Shown here: positions 22,777 through 33,761 of the stretch, piece by piece
Numbering within the stretch: position 1 is the first letter of the stretch
Layout of the letters: every line of letters starts with the position of its first letter
Assembly (NCBI GenBank): GCA_037043015.1
Contig: CM073321.1
Span: 25,247,510 to 25,311,509, forward strand
Direction: 5' to 3'
From: Bryum argenteum
Lineage: Eukaryota; Streptophyta; Bryopsida; Bryales; Bryaceae
DNA: 64,000 bases
Notes under the pieces: model-generated
Told to the model about the DNA's origin: nothing
The model's input: the letters and a program-made list of their open reading frames with translations, nothing else
Database searches by the model: none
Program-made: the position numbers and the translations under genes

Positions 22777-23920
22777 AATTCAACTCGAGTCGACCGTAAT
22801 CGAGTTGTGTTGATGTTCCAAAGATTAAATAATGTTCAGCACTTCAACTCGACCGGAGTTGAATTTGAAACACATTTTACTACCTATACATACCAACGCC
22901 AATATAGAATACAAACAGATTCAACAGGGGCCGAGTTAAATTCTCCATTCAATTTTGTTTTTGTACGTCAAAGTAAGCCGAAACCACCCAATTAATCCCA
23001 ATGATGCCAGAACCTTATCCTCATTGGACGCTCGCGAGTTCACAAATCCGACGGAATCCAACTCGACCCATGTTGAATTTCCAACCCAGAATCCTCTTAA
23101 TGGTTAAAGTAGCATTATAACAAGCGATAAATAATTTATAGATTCTGGAATAAAATTAAATTATAATATAGATAAATTAGACTTAAACAATTCAACTTGA
23201 TTCAAGATGAATCGAGAATACACGAGATATGAACAGTACTGCAATGGTTCCGCTATGCCATTGAGGTACGAGAACGAGTCAGTCGAGTGAGCCCAAAAGA
23301 ACAACAGTGTAAATATTCAACTCGATTGGAGTTGAATTAGATGAACACCCTCATGAGGCAAAATAATACTAATTCAACACAACTCGAGTTGAACTGTCCT
23401 ACACAAAATCAATATATGTAGATAGGGTTGTCCAAATAGCACTGCCATGAGATCACAAACCCGAATCAAATCCATTCAAAACTGCTATTACTACACAAGA
23501 CAGATGAGAAGTCCATACAATCAACTCAATTCGAGTAAAAATGAGAAATTTATAAAATGGACAGTTGCTCTCGACAAAAATTTCAACTCGACTCAAGCTG
23601 AAAGTCAACATGTACTGTAGTAGGAGATCCAAGCACTCCCCCTAGGATACGTTCAACTGGAATCGAGTTGAATTAAACTTTCGTGACAATTACTCTCGAA
23701 ATGCGAAAGGTAATTCTGGACAGTGAATTGCTCTGGAAAAAATTTCAACTCGACTCGAGTTGAAAGTAAACATGTACTGTAGTAGGAGATAAAAATCATT
23801 CCCTAGGTTAGATTCAACTCGAATTGAGTTGAATTGATATTTCGTGACAATTACTCTCCAAATACGTACTGTCTCAATTACTGATAGATTTCTAGTTCAA
23901 CTTGACTCGAGTTGAATATT
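22777..23920. repeat. Dense TCGA-centred palindrome cluster upstream of the 24 kb gene
   Basis: Twelve copies of a near-palindrome with consensus TCAACTCGANTCGAGTTGA lie at 22777-22814 (two halves split by about 10 bp), 22842-22865, 23055-23080, 23189-23212, 23314-23339, 23371-23395, 23518-23541, 23580-23605, 23650-23674, 23741-23767, 23811-23837 and 23894-23920. Copies at 23741 and 23894 are nearly perfect. Spacing is irregular (25-210 bp), so this is not tandem. Two copies carry a shared 50-bp flank (23600s and 23760s, with CATGTACTGTAGTAGGAGAT), showing local duplication. Confidence 0.85.
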
Positions 23921-25382
23921 ATGGCAGTAACCATAAACCGAGATGGATACTAATTTGGCTTCTGTGTCTCATGAGCAGAAAACAATCCGAAGGAAAGGCT
24001 CTCAGCATTCTTCAAGCCCTATGTTCCTGAGGAGGTCAGCGTAGTCGCAGACCAAAAAATATTTGGCGACATGTGGGTGCACACAGAGCCTTCCGATGTC
24101 GAATGGTGGAGTATGCTCCTTACACCCCACACGGACAAGCTGGCCATCGTCACGAAGTATAGGGGAACAGAGTGCAACCTTCCTGTCAATATGGAGGAGA
24201 ACATCATTGATGTTGTCATCCACAACCCTTACTGGATCTGCGTGACGTGCATCGTGGACGATCCCGCCGAAGACACGACTGATAACCATGACTACCGGTA
24301 CACGTACATGATCGATACAATGAAGATCGGAAGTATAAGAAATACTCATGTACGATCCCAAAAATGTCGAGCAACACATTCGCGAGTTTTGATTCACAAT
24401 CGAGCTTAGTAACCAGCAGCCCCCAAATGTTCTCGTGCCTTGTCTTTGATCATTGATCACTGCCATGGTGAACTTCAAGGCAAAGCTGCAACGCAAGAAG
24501 ATGCAAATGCAGCCCCTTTGTCTGACGCAGGAAGTAAGCATGCACAGTGGGAGCCACGAGTCGATCCTATATGAGACTCCTGACAGGACAACAAGTGGAT
24601 CAAAGAGGCGCAAGGCTAATCCGTCCTAAACACAGCGGGGGCCAACACCGAAGAAGCTCAAAACAGTCACGACAAAGAAGTCAACCCTGGCCGAACCCAT
24701 GGAGATTAATCACGCGAGCCTAGCGTCGGCCTTGACTGACATCCCCATCAACAATCTAGAGAAAGTTGTCGATTACAAAGAGTCAATGCAATTCTTCAGA
24801 ATTTACTGGGCTCTGTGCCAGGACTCGTACATCTTTGGCTCAGATACCACTTTCGAGATTCCAATCGAGCATCTCTTTACTCCCCCCGCGGACCTGAACA
24901 TCCGGAACCTGGAGCAGGCAAATATCAAGCACACGATGCATTTCCTGATTGAGATGTCCGATTAAGAAAAGAAGAACACCCTCTGTGTCTTCTTCAAGAA
25001 TAAGCTCGTAAAACCACAATCTTGGGAGGAGATAGAGAACGGGGAGTTCTACATGGTCAATAGACAACACTGTGTCAAGGCCTCCAAGATGTTGCAAAAT
25101 AGGCAAGATGTAAATGTTAAGATAAGGGACTGTTTTAAGACCTGAGACTGCTTCGTAGTATAGAATGAAGATAAGTCCATCATTAGGAGAATTTCGACGT
25201 TCTACAAAAGGGTCAATCCCTTCATGAATACAAATCCAACGTGGGCGACAAACATCATCGGGGCGCGGGAGATGTGGACTAGCCTCGGTAGACCAGAGAA
25301 TCCAAAGGAGGTTATTGAGGTTGGCAGGCCCATTACACAGAAGACCTCGAAGGGCACGAAACCATCTAAGGATGCGTTCAAT

Positions 25383-25532
25383 GTATGTGCAACTCCATTC
25401 AACTCGATTCGATACAATACAAACTATGAACTATTTTTTTGAACACCTTCTCTAGACTCCATTCCAGCTGTAACCTATTTCAACTCGACTCGAGTTAAAT
25501 TTCTAACTCATTATCGTACTCGGTTGATACAG
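25383..25532 (+). other. Phase-0 GT-AG intron containing two TCGA palindromes
   Basis: The frame before (ends GCG TTC AAT) and after (starts GAG TTT ATG) match phase exactly. The donor is GTATGT and the acceptor TTGATACAG. Inside lie palindrome copies at 25397-25415 (half) and 25477-25502, the latter almost perfect. This places the repeat family in an intron. Confidence 0.75.
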
Positions 25533-26885
25533 GAGTTTATGGAAGCTGTAAAGTTTAGATTTGCTCTCATTAACGTTAAGATCGCCTAGAAAGTAGTGAC
25601 AGCAAGCAAGTCGGCTAGAGAAAAGCTCAATATCCAGAATGAACTTAAAATCATCTGTGCTCCTGATGAGGTCTAACTTGAGGTTATCTCAGCCGCATTC
25701 CAAGGGGAGCTCATCGACCCCGATACAGGAAGGAAGATGAAGGAGTTGGAGAAGTGGAAGACAGAGTATGGAAACATCTCTACGGAGTTCTTCAAATGGA
25801 TCGACAGAACAAGCTATCCCCAGCTGAAACGGTTAGCCGAGCATATGCTAAACAGACCGAACCCAAAACGGTCATACACATAGTCCAAAGTCACGTTGAA
25901 TCAGATGAAGGGTGTATTTATAGATTGCTACAGCGCCCGCGATTGGCTGGAGCACTGCAAGAGGAAGACCATTGTGAAACGCGTGATACTCAACATGCGC
26001 CCTCACTTAATGTTGTTCAGCATGAGTGGGGACTTCAGGAAGGAGAGCTGGAAGAAATTCAAGAGAGATTTCAAGATAACGCTAGCTATACGGAACGTTC
26101 TGATCACATATCCCGGGGAGACGTTCTTTGCGTAGTCCAATTCCCAGCAACAAGAACAAGTCCACAGAAGTACTCCTGCCGTATGCAGCAGAGTTCTTCA
26201 GAGTTTTCCTCGCCAACAAGGGGAAGTTTTAGGTTTCGAAAGGCGAGGCAAACTTCTGGGCCTACAGCCTGGAGGACGACGTGCTGGGGGACTGGCATAG
26301 TGACTCCTGGAACGAATCATCTTCCAAGAGAATCAAGGTCCGAATAATGGACTTCCGCAATTTCCCCGGAGCACAGGAGGTATCAGCTTCATCAAGCTCG
26401 CCATCAAGCTCGTTCTTTTACAACGTCCTCCAGGGCCTGAAGTCTATCACGGACCCGATGGTCACCAAAATTCCCGTTTGGGTTTGGATATGCGGAACTA
26501 GAGATGCTGAGGCGAAGATTAAGAATCACCTTGATACTTGCGAGTTTGGATAGAACTACAAGATTGAGTATGCAGAATATATTCCGGCTCCATATGAGCG
26601 ACTCGAGGATTATACCCTCTCGACCAAGAAGGCCAAAGATCATGTCCAGATCCTCTTCTTGTTTTGAAAATCGCAGAAGTTGGAAATTTTGAACCTCCCT
26701 AAGTTCTTCCACGCCCGCGACACTCCACAGTTCAACATCTGTGGGAGATACAACAAACTCGAGTACCGAATTTATAATATGGAATTGAGGATGGAGTTCT
26801 ACCTGAAGCTGCTTGATCTCTTCTGCTGGAAAGGGGATGTGACCCTCAGTGTTTCTGGAGGAGGGAAGCTCTACTGTGCGGCCTG

Positions 26886-27343
26886 GTGAGGACATCCTTT
26901 AAATTTCAACTCGATTCGAGTTGAATATTTTGAAATGAATCTCCTACTTCTTAAGGTCTTTGTATTTAACTCGAGTCAAGTTAAATGCGCACTTCAATGT
27001 GCAGACATCATTTCACTCTTGAACTCCATTCAACTAGACTCGAGTTGAATGGATTATACTAAATTTGCTACAAAACCATGTTTTCATATTTAACATAAAT
27101 CGAGTTGAACACGCACAATAAACTAGTTAATTCCCACTTTCTCATGCGGTCTTAAATTTAACTCGACTCGAGTTGAATGTAGTCAATACTGGCGCTTAGT
27201 AGTTCATATTTGGTATCCAACTTGAGTCGAGTTAAATACGCACACATAGTAGTATAGTACTACCCTGAAACGCCAGCTCCGGTCTAACTCAAATCGAGTT
27301 ACAAGTTATTGATAATTTCATCTCTTGCTGTGTCTACTCACAG
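26886..27343 (+). other. Probable intron packed with seven TCGA palindromes
   Basis: Donor GTGAGG at 26886 and acceptor CTACTCACAG ending at 27343 bound a segment with copies at 26902-26929, 26962-26985, 27028-27053, 27087-27110, 27155-27180, 27213-27238 and 27282-27302, about one every 60 bp. The flanking frames do not join in phase, which may reflect decay or a different true donor. Confidence 0.6.
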
Positions 27344-28320
27344 ATGTGTTTGCTGATGAATTACACAATCAGCTCTAGCGACGAGCACGACGACGTCGTC
27401 AAACTTTCGATGGAGGTCTTCAATTCGGATCGTCGAGATTTCAAAAGTGGGTACCCTATCGGTGAGGATTTCTGATCCAGAGAGAGACTGGAACCACCAC
27501 CACCCCCCATGAAGGCCGAGAAGGGAAAGGGAAAGAAGATTGTTAGGAGATCAGAGTTACCACTTGACATGAATGTCCCTAGACCCATAGCAATCGGGTC
27601 CAGTGACGACAATGACGACACTGTAGAAGAAGTTGAGGCCTATGGATCCCAACTACCGATTACGCCCCAAACTGGGCGAGGCTCATCTTTTCATCTTTCG
27701 CAGCCCCACAAGCACGGCTTCTCCGATAGCTTTGTTCCGGCTTCCACCCCTTCGCCTTAGAAGAAGCGAAGGGAGTCAGCCTCCGTTGACACTCTAATGA
27801 AGAAGCTCATTAGAATGCACAAGGAGGCGCACGCGCGACATAGGATCGAAATTGAAGCAATGCTTGCTCGAGAGCGCGAGGTATGCAGAATTGAGATTTT
27901 GGAGGATGATAAGTGATGGACCATAATGATGTCGCAAGCCTTTGAAAAAATACCCACAATGGTGGTCCAAGCGCTCACGAGCTTCCAAGCAAAGCCACTC
28001 CGCGCGCTCGAACGAAGCCATAGTGAACCTCCGTTCCTGACCCAAGGGGCCACTCACTCTTCCCACAGAGGTGCAGCTCAACAGGCATCACCTCGACGTT
28101 CCCTCTCAGGCAGTCCATTCGAGTCGGTTGCAGCTCCGGCACTCGCAGGCAGTATCGATCAAGTGGATCGTAGAGATGAAGGCCCAGAAAGTCGCTCCAT
28201 ACCTCGGACCCAGTCGATGTGGAAATGAAGGCGGTCGATGATGGAGAGCAGAAAGGAACACAGGATGAGACTCTTTTTACGAACGTTATTGAATCAATTT
28301 GAACTCCATGATCTAGTCTT

Positions 28321-28346
28321 TTGTTTAACTTGACTCGAGTTGAACT
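28321..28346. repeat. TCGA palindrome between the two 24-30 kb genes
   Basis: A single near-consensus copy, TTTAACTTGACTCGAGTTGA, sits in the gap between the methyltransferase-like gene (ends 28228) and the FCP1/NIF-like gene. Another, weaker copy at 29937-29960 lies just past the latter, so both genes are bracketed. Confidence 0.75.
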
Positions 28347-28553
28347 GCTCTTACGATTAATGGCAGATTGCATGTAGAAGCCTTCAAGAGTTGTTGTTAG
28401 TCTAGTATATATATTACCCTAAGACAATTTTGTTAGATTGGATTTAGTGTTCATCTTGTAAATACTTTTTGTATATGACGCTCATTTTTGAACGCAGAGT
28501 TTGGAATGCAATCATATTTTCTTACACATTTTCTCCCTCTGCTTTCTACGCAG

Positions 28554-29751
28554 GCTCTATTGATTGCGAAATGTTCCGAATGTATGTTTGTCTCATGAGG
28601 TCCCTCCTATAGAAGACACTAGTCCGATGAGTCCTTTTTATAGTGAGCCAAGTAACACAGCGCAAGATGATCACAATGAAGGTCACATTTTGGATTCAAT
28701 CTTGCTTGAGGTTCGCATTCCTTTTCCATCCTCGACCGCTGTAGGAGATTTAGAAACACCTGAAACTCAATCAAAGACGCCAGCAAGCTCTTCCCGTACC
28801 GTAATCTCATTTACATTCAATCCTTTCTTTACGAGTTCGGTGTGATCGCATTGTTTGGATATCGAAATTCTGAGTGTTACAGCGATGGTTAGTCTCAAAA
28901 TGAGGCACTGTAGTACTTAATTGTCTACACATTTGTCTGCCCCCCTTCTGAACAGGGGATGAGTCATTCGCACAGTCCGGTAGTTGCAGCCGTGGAAAAT
29001 GTCCTTCGTTCTATTCCTTCAAGGGTGCCATGCAAGTGGTTCAATGTCATCCTGGACTTGAACGGTATTCTGTGTGTCTGCAAGGAGAAGAGATTTATGC
29101 CAAAGGACCAAGTTTACAAGATGGTAAGGAATGCACATTCCTCTGTCCTACCCGCTCCGATTGGTCCCAAGGCAATTTTTCGTTCGGCCCATCTGCCTTG
29201 ATTTTCTTCGTGAGTTGAGTGAAGTTGCATATGTCTCCGTATGGAGTTCGATGGTTCATGCGACCACAAAGTCCATATGTGATTACTTGTTCCGGGGTGT
29301 GCCATCCCCGTGCCTTGTTTGGAGGCAGAAGTCATGTGAGGTTGTCAAGGTTCGTGGACCGCGGAATAAGTTGTCCAACTTCAAGTTGAAGGGGACTAAT
29401 AAGAATCTCTTCCTCAAACCACTGGATATGCTTTTTGGTGCTCTAAACTCAAAGTTTAATGAGCATGACACGATCATCATCGACGATAGCCGTGAGAAGC
29501 ACATCGTGAATGAACTTGAAAATGTCGTAGTGCCAGTCTCGTGGTCAGAGCATGATGTATTCGACAGATTCTTGGTGGACAAGCTCTTCCCTTGGATTCA
29601 ACAGCTACATCTGAGCCGCGGTCAGGGCTTGTTGTCTTTCCTTAGGGAAGACAACATTGGGCGTAGAATGCTCTGTGAAGAGCTCGATACTTCAGAATAC
29701 GAAGAGCTTAGGAGCGCCGTAGAGGCTTCTAGGAAGCTAGTGCTTGATTAG
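28554..29751 (+). pseudogene. FCP1/NIF-like HAD-domain protein, copy 2
   Basis: An S/T/P-rich exon (about 28554-28839, after acceptor CTACGCAG) joins in phase 0, through a 116-bp intron (28840-28955), to an exon starting GGG ATG AGT. That exon reads KWFNVILDLNGILCVCKEKR. The frame then shifts by one base near 29165 and continues to 29751 with FFVRPICLDFLRELSE, VSVWSSMVHATTKSICDYLF, VWRQKSC, NLFLKPLDMLF, DTIIIDDSREK and a DRFLVDKLFPWI tail. These are in order the landmarks of FCP1/NIF-type HAD domains: DxD strand, FxRP, V-x-W-S-S, W-x-x-x-x-C, K-x-L, I-D-D-S. The first motif is D-L-N, not D-L-D, as in a plant-expanded subgroup I recall. A second substitution removes the usual Thr. The 587-bp 3' frame has no stops. 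The frameshift could be an assembly error. TCGA palindromes flank the gene at 28321 and 29937. Confidence 0.7.
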
Positions 29752-29960
29752 GCTAGTTAAGCATGATTGGTCTCACCAGACATGATTCAAATTTGCCATG
29801 TATATTGTGTAGATTATAATAAATGATTTCAATATTAATGTCTCTTCTCGGACTGATTTCATTTCAGAGCGTGCTTCTGTCCAGTCTTTTATTTTATTTT
29901 ATCGTAGTATTTGATGGTGCAGGTTCTCTCGGCATTGATTTAATTCGAGTCGAGCTAATT

Positions 29961-31310
29961 TGGCTCTATGATATTGCATATCATCCTTGTTGATGATTCC
30001 TCTAAAATGAATTCGTATCCAGGTGCCCAATTCTGTCTCGGTTTCGGACAATGATTTTGATTTCCGTTGCGCTGCTTCTGCTGATTCGATTTTGGACTAC
30101 GGACAATACACAATTTCGTAGAGTGGAATGGGCCATATAATGTACTCAAGAGCTACTGCACAATCAACTATGGACTACTCAACAATGGCAATCGATAATG
30201 GTGTTGTGGATATTCCTCCTTATGGCGGTAAACGACCACACTCTGCATGTTCTCCTTCCCCACTAAAGAACCGTACCATGAAAGACAAATAAAGTCAAGG
30301 TGGCGCTTCGCAAAGAAAGCTTTATGATGATTCTCAGTTAGTTGAGGATGCACTTCCGGTACAGGTATGTAATAAGTGAAGCAGTTCATCTATGAATTTT
30401 TTTGTGATTGTTAACTTCAATCGTAATTTGATTTACTTACATTTATCTATCTCTTTTCATCGACTTTGGCGACTGTTGCAGCAGTCGTGCCCATACCGGT
30501 CATCTTTGAGTCCCCGGCCCTTTGTGTATCACCTCATAAGGCAGCGACGCTGAAAATATCTCGTGGTGCGACAACACATTCTCTCTCTACGCCTTCTATA
30601 TTGAAGTCTTTGGAGTCTGCAACAGAACTTGGAGACTGCATGACAAAATTAATGAGGCCACCTAAACCTTCTGTTGCCCATGCTGTTGATACCTCACGTT
30701 TGCCCTTCCGTACTATGCGTCTCCCATTACACGAGGGTCACCGCCAGACTCAATCATACGATGGATTTCAACCCAGAGTTACTTGTCCACCAGTTCGTGA
30801 TGCATGAGAGCAACGGATTTTGAAGCTTCGAAGACGAGAGAAATCAAGTTCTCGTTCGTCACCATACACAGGCTACAGTTGTGGCCCAGAAGTGTGGAAG
30901 GCACTAGCAGAAATTCGAAGCCGTTCGCACTTGTGATACGGCAACAATCTTGATATGATTTGGAGCACATAGGCGTAGTCCTTCATGGATAGCCTACGTT
31001 CAACACAATACTGTATGGTTCTATTGGTATAGAAATATCGTATAAACCATTGTACATTCAGATCATTCATATGTAACTAGAGCTCACATTTATATCTGGA
31101 TGAGCATATTTCCTATAACGGGGTCAATTGGTGTAAACAATGTCTATAAATATACATACATTCATGTATATCCCATTCTGGTATACAATTATTCATCCAT
31201 CTATATCTACTTAATACCATTTTCAACGGCCTATTTGGTTTTTTATCATTTCTTCTAGGACTCAACATTACTCTCATTATTGCGGGATACTCTCAAAATA
31301 ATGAATATGG
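29961..31310. other. Mostly non-coding, one possible exon
   Basis: A plus-strand frame at 30466-30807 (113 aa, S/T/P-rich, FESPALCVSPHKAATLK) follows a pyrimidine-rich acceptor-like stretch and has protein-like composition without a recognisable domain. It could be an exon of a further gene in the 24-30 kb locus. The remainder is AT-rich and shows nothing. Confidence 0.3.
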
Positions 31311-32359
31311 TGTTATAGCGGCGCACGACTGACAGGGTTAGATCTTTAGAAGATCTGGGATTCGCGGGGTTTGTCCACTTCCAGGTATGCCCAGGGAAGA
31401 TCTGCTACTTAGTCGAGGGAGTTCAACTCCCTTGGGGTCTTTTTGTGCTTTCATCTTCCCTAATTCAGTTGCAAGTACGTTTCTCCCCTTATTTTCCTTG
31501 TAAGCTTGTCTCCTTGTCTCCCGTGTTGGATGCTGGGTCGGGGTAGGGTGGATAGCGCAGAGGGCCCTTCCTGTCCGGGCAAGTGAAAAAGTGGTTCCGT
31601 GGTCGAACAGAGAGGAGAGAGGAAAAGAAGAGAAGCAGAGTAAAAGGAGTGTCGCCGGTGAACGGCACCTCGCGCCGGAAAGGAAGTCCTCTTTGTCCCA
31701 GGAGCTTTTCACGATAACAGCAACCAGGAAGGAATTTTTGTCGCCTAACCAACTCCGGGGGCCGACGCGGTTGAGTTCCCCCGGTCTGCTAATACTTCGC
31801 GTAGAGAGGCTGATTGGTAGGCGCTAGGGGTAAACCCCGAACTAGGTGCACCACCTCCATGTCCGGTAACCTGATACCTACTGTCGTAGATAGTGAGTCA
31901 TTATAAGTCGGGTAATAGGAGAACCGGACACCCTTTAGTGACATGTGCACAGGTCTGACATCCGGGGCGTAGAGGATAGTGTAAAAGAAGTATATAGACA
32001 GGAGAGAAGGAAGAGATAAAGAACTCGGTGATATTTGCGGTCACGATAATCAACGGAAAAGGTGGTCTAATCCCCCCACCTTACCAAGTCCGGGAAAACC
32101 CCTCTGATGTATATACAAAGGTTAAACTAGACCAAACCCCCCCTGTCTAGGTATCAATACCCGGACAAGAGTCGGAGTACATAGTAGGACCGGAGATACC
32201 AGAATAGGGTAAGTCCGGGTTCGCCAACTGGTGGGTATTGTTGTCTTTGCACTTTACAGAAACTCCGTGGAATGAGTATCCGGGCTGTTGTCCTAGAATA
32301 CACCTTTTTACCGTAAGAAAAGGATATCCACGTAAGAACAGGGAAAATGCGTTACGACA
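31311..32359 (+). mobile_element. Solo LTR of the A/B retroelement family
   Basis: This about 1.05-kb segment aligns end to end with 55738-56824 downstream of the element B ORF. Shared phrases include a CGGCGC start, GGGTTAGATTTA, CTACTTAGNCGAGGGA, CTAATTCAGNTACAAGTA, GGTGTCCGGGGT-like words, CACTTTACAG, TCCGTGGAA and the end GTTACGACA. It starts TG and ends CA. No purine tract or coding region precedes it, consistent with a solo LTR. No matching 5-bp flanks were found (TATGG against ATCAT), so one boundary may be off or eroded. Confidence 0.65.
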
Positions 32360-32364
32360 ATCAT

Positions 32365-32460
32365 TGGTCCATGGCAATCGCCGGTCGCTCACTAGCAAGA
32401 GTCGGTCGCCTACAGTCGCGATAGTCCAAGGCAACCGCCGATCGGAGGTCCTACATGGCG
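32365..32460 (+). repeat. TCGCC-type GC-rich repeat fragment beside the solo LTR
   Basis: Words GGCAATCGCCGGTCGCTC and CAACCGCCGATCGGAGG follow within a few bases of the LTR end. They match the style of the arrays at 8.6 and 10.8 kb. Confidence 0.5.
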
Positions 32461-33756
32461 CACTCGCTCCAATCCAGTCATTGTATTGCTGAGTTGTACA
32501 ACCCATGTGGCAGCTACGCCGGTGCAACATGGACGGGATAAATCAAGGAAATTGTTTTGAAGTAAAAGATTTTGTAGATTCTATTGAACATTCTGAGGGT
32601 GAATGTATGTCTAACATGTTGTGTCTGTTTGACGTTCGACACCGTCACATAGGACAACCCTGAACATGACAAGATACAATGGATCATACAATCTTCTCGG
32701 TTTTGGGTTTGTAGCCTAAGTGCATAAATGCATGTTTGCGTCTTTAGTTGAATGTTGTGTTGCAAAAAACACAAGTAATGTTCCTATTATCCAAAAATTT
32801 CAACGACAATTTCCATTCTCTTATTGTCTTCTGTTGAGTTCCCATCGCATTGACAACTAATGGATATTGCTCCTAGTGGCCTGAATGGTGTATTGTGTAA
32901 ACTTTGGTACTATAAATAATAGTTCGCTCTAATGTCCTGCGTTAACTAATTTTGACATTAGCTTCGCAGCTAACTAGCGCCAATTGCCACGATAATACTC
33001 TCAGAGAGCCCAAACTTAATTGGAATCTAAGGCAGAGTGCAAAGTAGTACACCGTGCTTCAAGGTGCCTATTGCACCCCCTTTTATACATAGATGAGAAG
33101 AAGGCAGGTGCCTATAGGGCAGGGCGGATGCAGCTTGAGAGTGTGGGGGTGAGGGGTAGGTGCAGCTTTAGAGTGCTGCACGGGGGCCGAGGCTGGTGCA
33201 GCTTTAGGGTCTTGAGCGGGATGGAGCTGATAGGGGTGAAGGCAAGGGTAGGGGCAAGTGAGGAGGAGGTTATGGCGGGTAAGAGAGGAGCGGGTGCAAG
33301 TGAGGGAGAAAGAGGGCGAACAAGGGGAAGGGATGAGGTGGAGGGGGGCGGGGTGTGAGCGTAGAGCAAAGAGTGGTAACGGTACAATTTCTGATTTTAG
33401 AGTAGTAAATTTCTGTTTCTAAATCATTCAAATGAATATTCTCAAGAATATTCGAATATTCTTGACTTATTGCCGTGGATTCTCGAGCCTAAACCTCTGG
33501 AATTTGGATATAGAATTTTAAAATTATACATGCTTGAGATGGATATAGAGTCATTAATGAAGTCAATCGATAACATTACATGCGCATATTAACTACTTAC
33601 AGTAGAATTATCTGTTATATAGAAACAGAATTTTCTCAACATGTATAATTATATATATTGATTTTCACTAAATTGTGAAATTATACTACATAAGATAAAA
33701 AATACACAATGTTATAGTATAACATATAGAGTATGTGTAGGGTGTCCTCTACGACC
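32461..33756. other. No gene; AT-rich with one G-rich block
   Basis: The G-rich block at 33105-33360 is built of loose AGGGGTGAGGG-like words and gives spurious open frames on both strands. The remainder is AT-rich. ATATTCTCAAGAATATTCGAATATTC words near 33435-33465 form a short local palindromic stretch. Confidence 0.45.
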
Positions 33757-33761
33757 TCTAG

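Larger units (their letters stand above)
23979..28228 (+). pseudogene. Multi-exon gene with amino-methyltransferase-like C-terminal motif, many in-frame stops
   Basis: Four blocks read as one protein. (1) 24003-24350: FKPYVPEEVSVVADQKIFGD. (2) 24465-25382, then a 150-bp phase-0 GT-AG intron (25383-25532). (3) 25533-26135. (4) After a one-base shift near 26150, 26165-26885, ending in KLLDLFCWKGDVTLSVSGGG and KLYCAAW. After an intron (about 26886-27343), 27344 opens with MCLLMNYTISSSDEHDD and becomes P-rich, charged and coiled-coil to 28228. The G-D-V-x-L-x-x-x-S-G-G-G-K-x-x-x-A-A pattern, followed by a C-x-x-x-N-Y strand, resembles motif I of beta-class N4/N6 amino-methyltransferases (N6_N4_Mtase family). 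A DPPY/SPPW motif was not found and the Asp before motif I is Ser, so activity is doubtful. In-frame stops lie at 24627, 24963, 25143, 25161, 25587, 25674, 25881, 26133, 26230, 26551, 26665, 27473, 27758 and 27914. The splice at 26885/27344 would create TGA. Confidence 0.55.

Noticed and set aside
24210..24260. DVVIHNPYW as the catalytic DPPY-like motif of the methyltransferase-like gene
   Set aside because: One proline is missing and it lies several hundred codons before motif I, too far for a normal beta-class domain. Probably chance.
22777..29960. Possible CRISPR-like array because of regular short palindromes
   Set aside because: Spacing is irregular, copies diverge, spacers are genic sequence, and the genome is eukaryotic.
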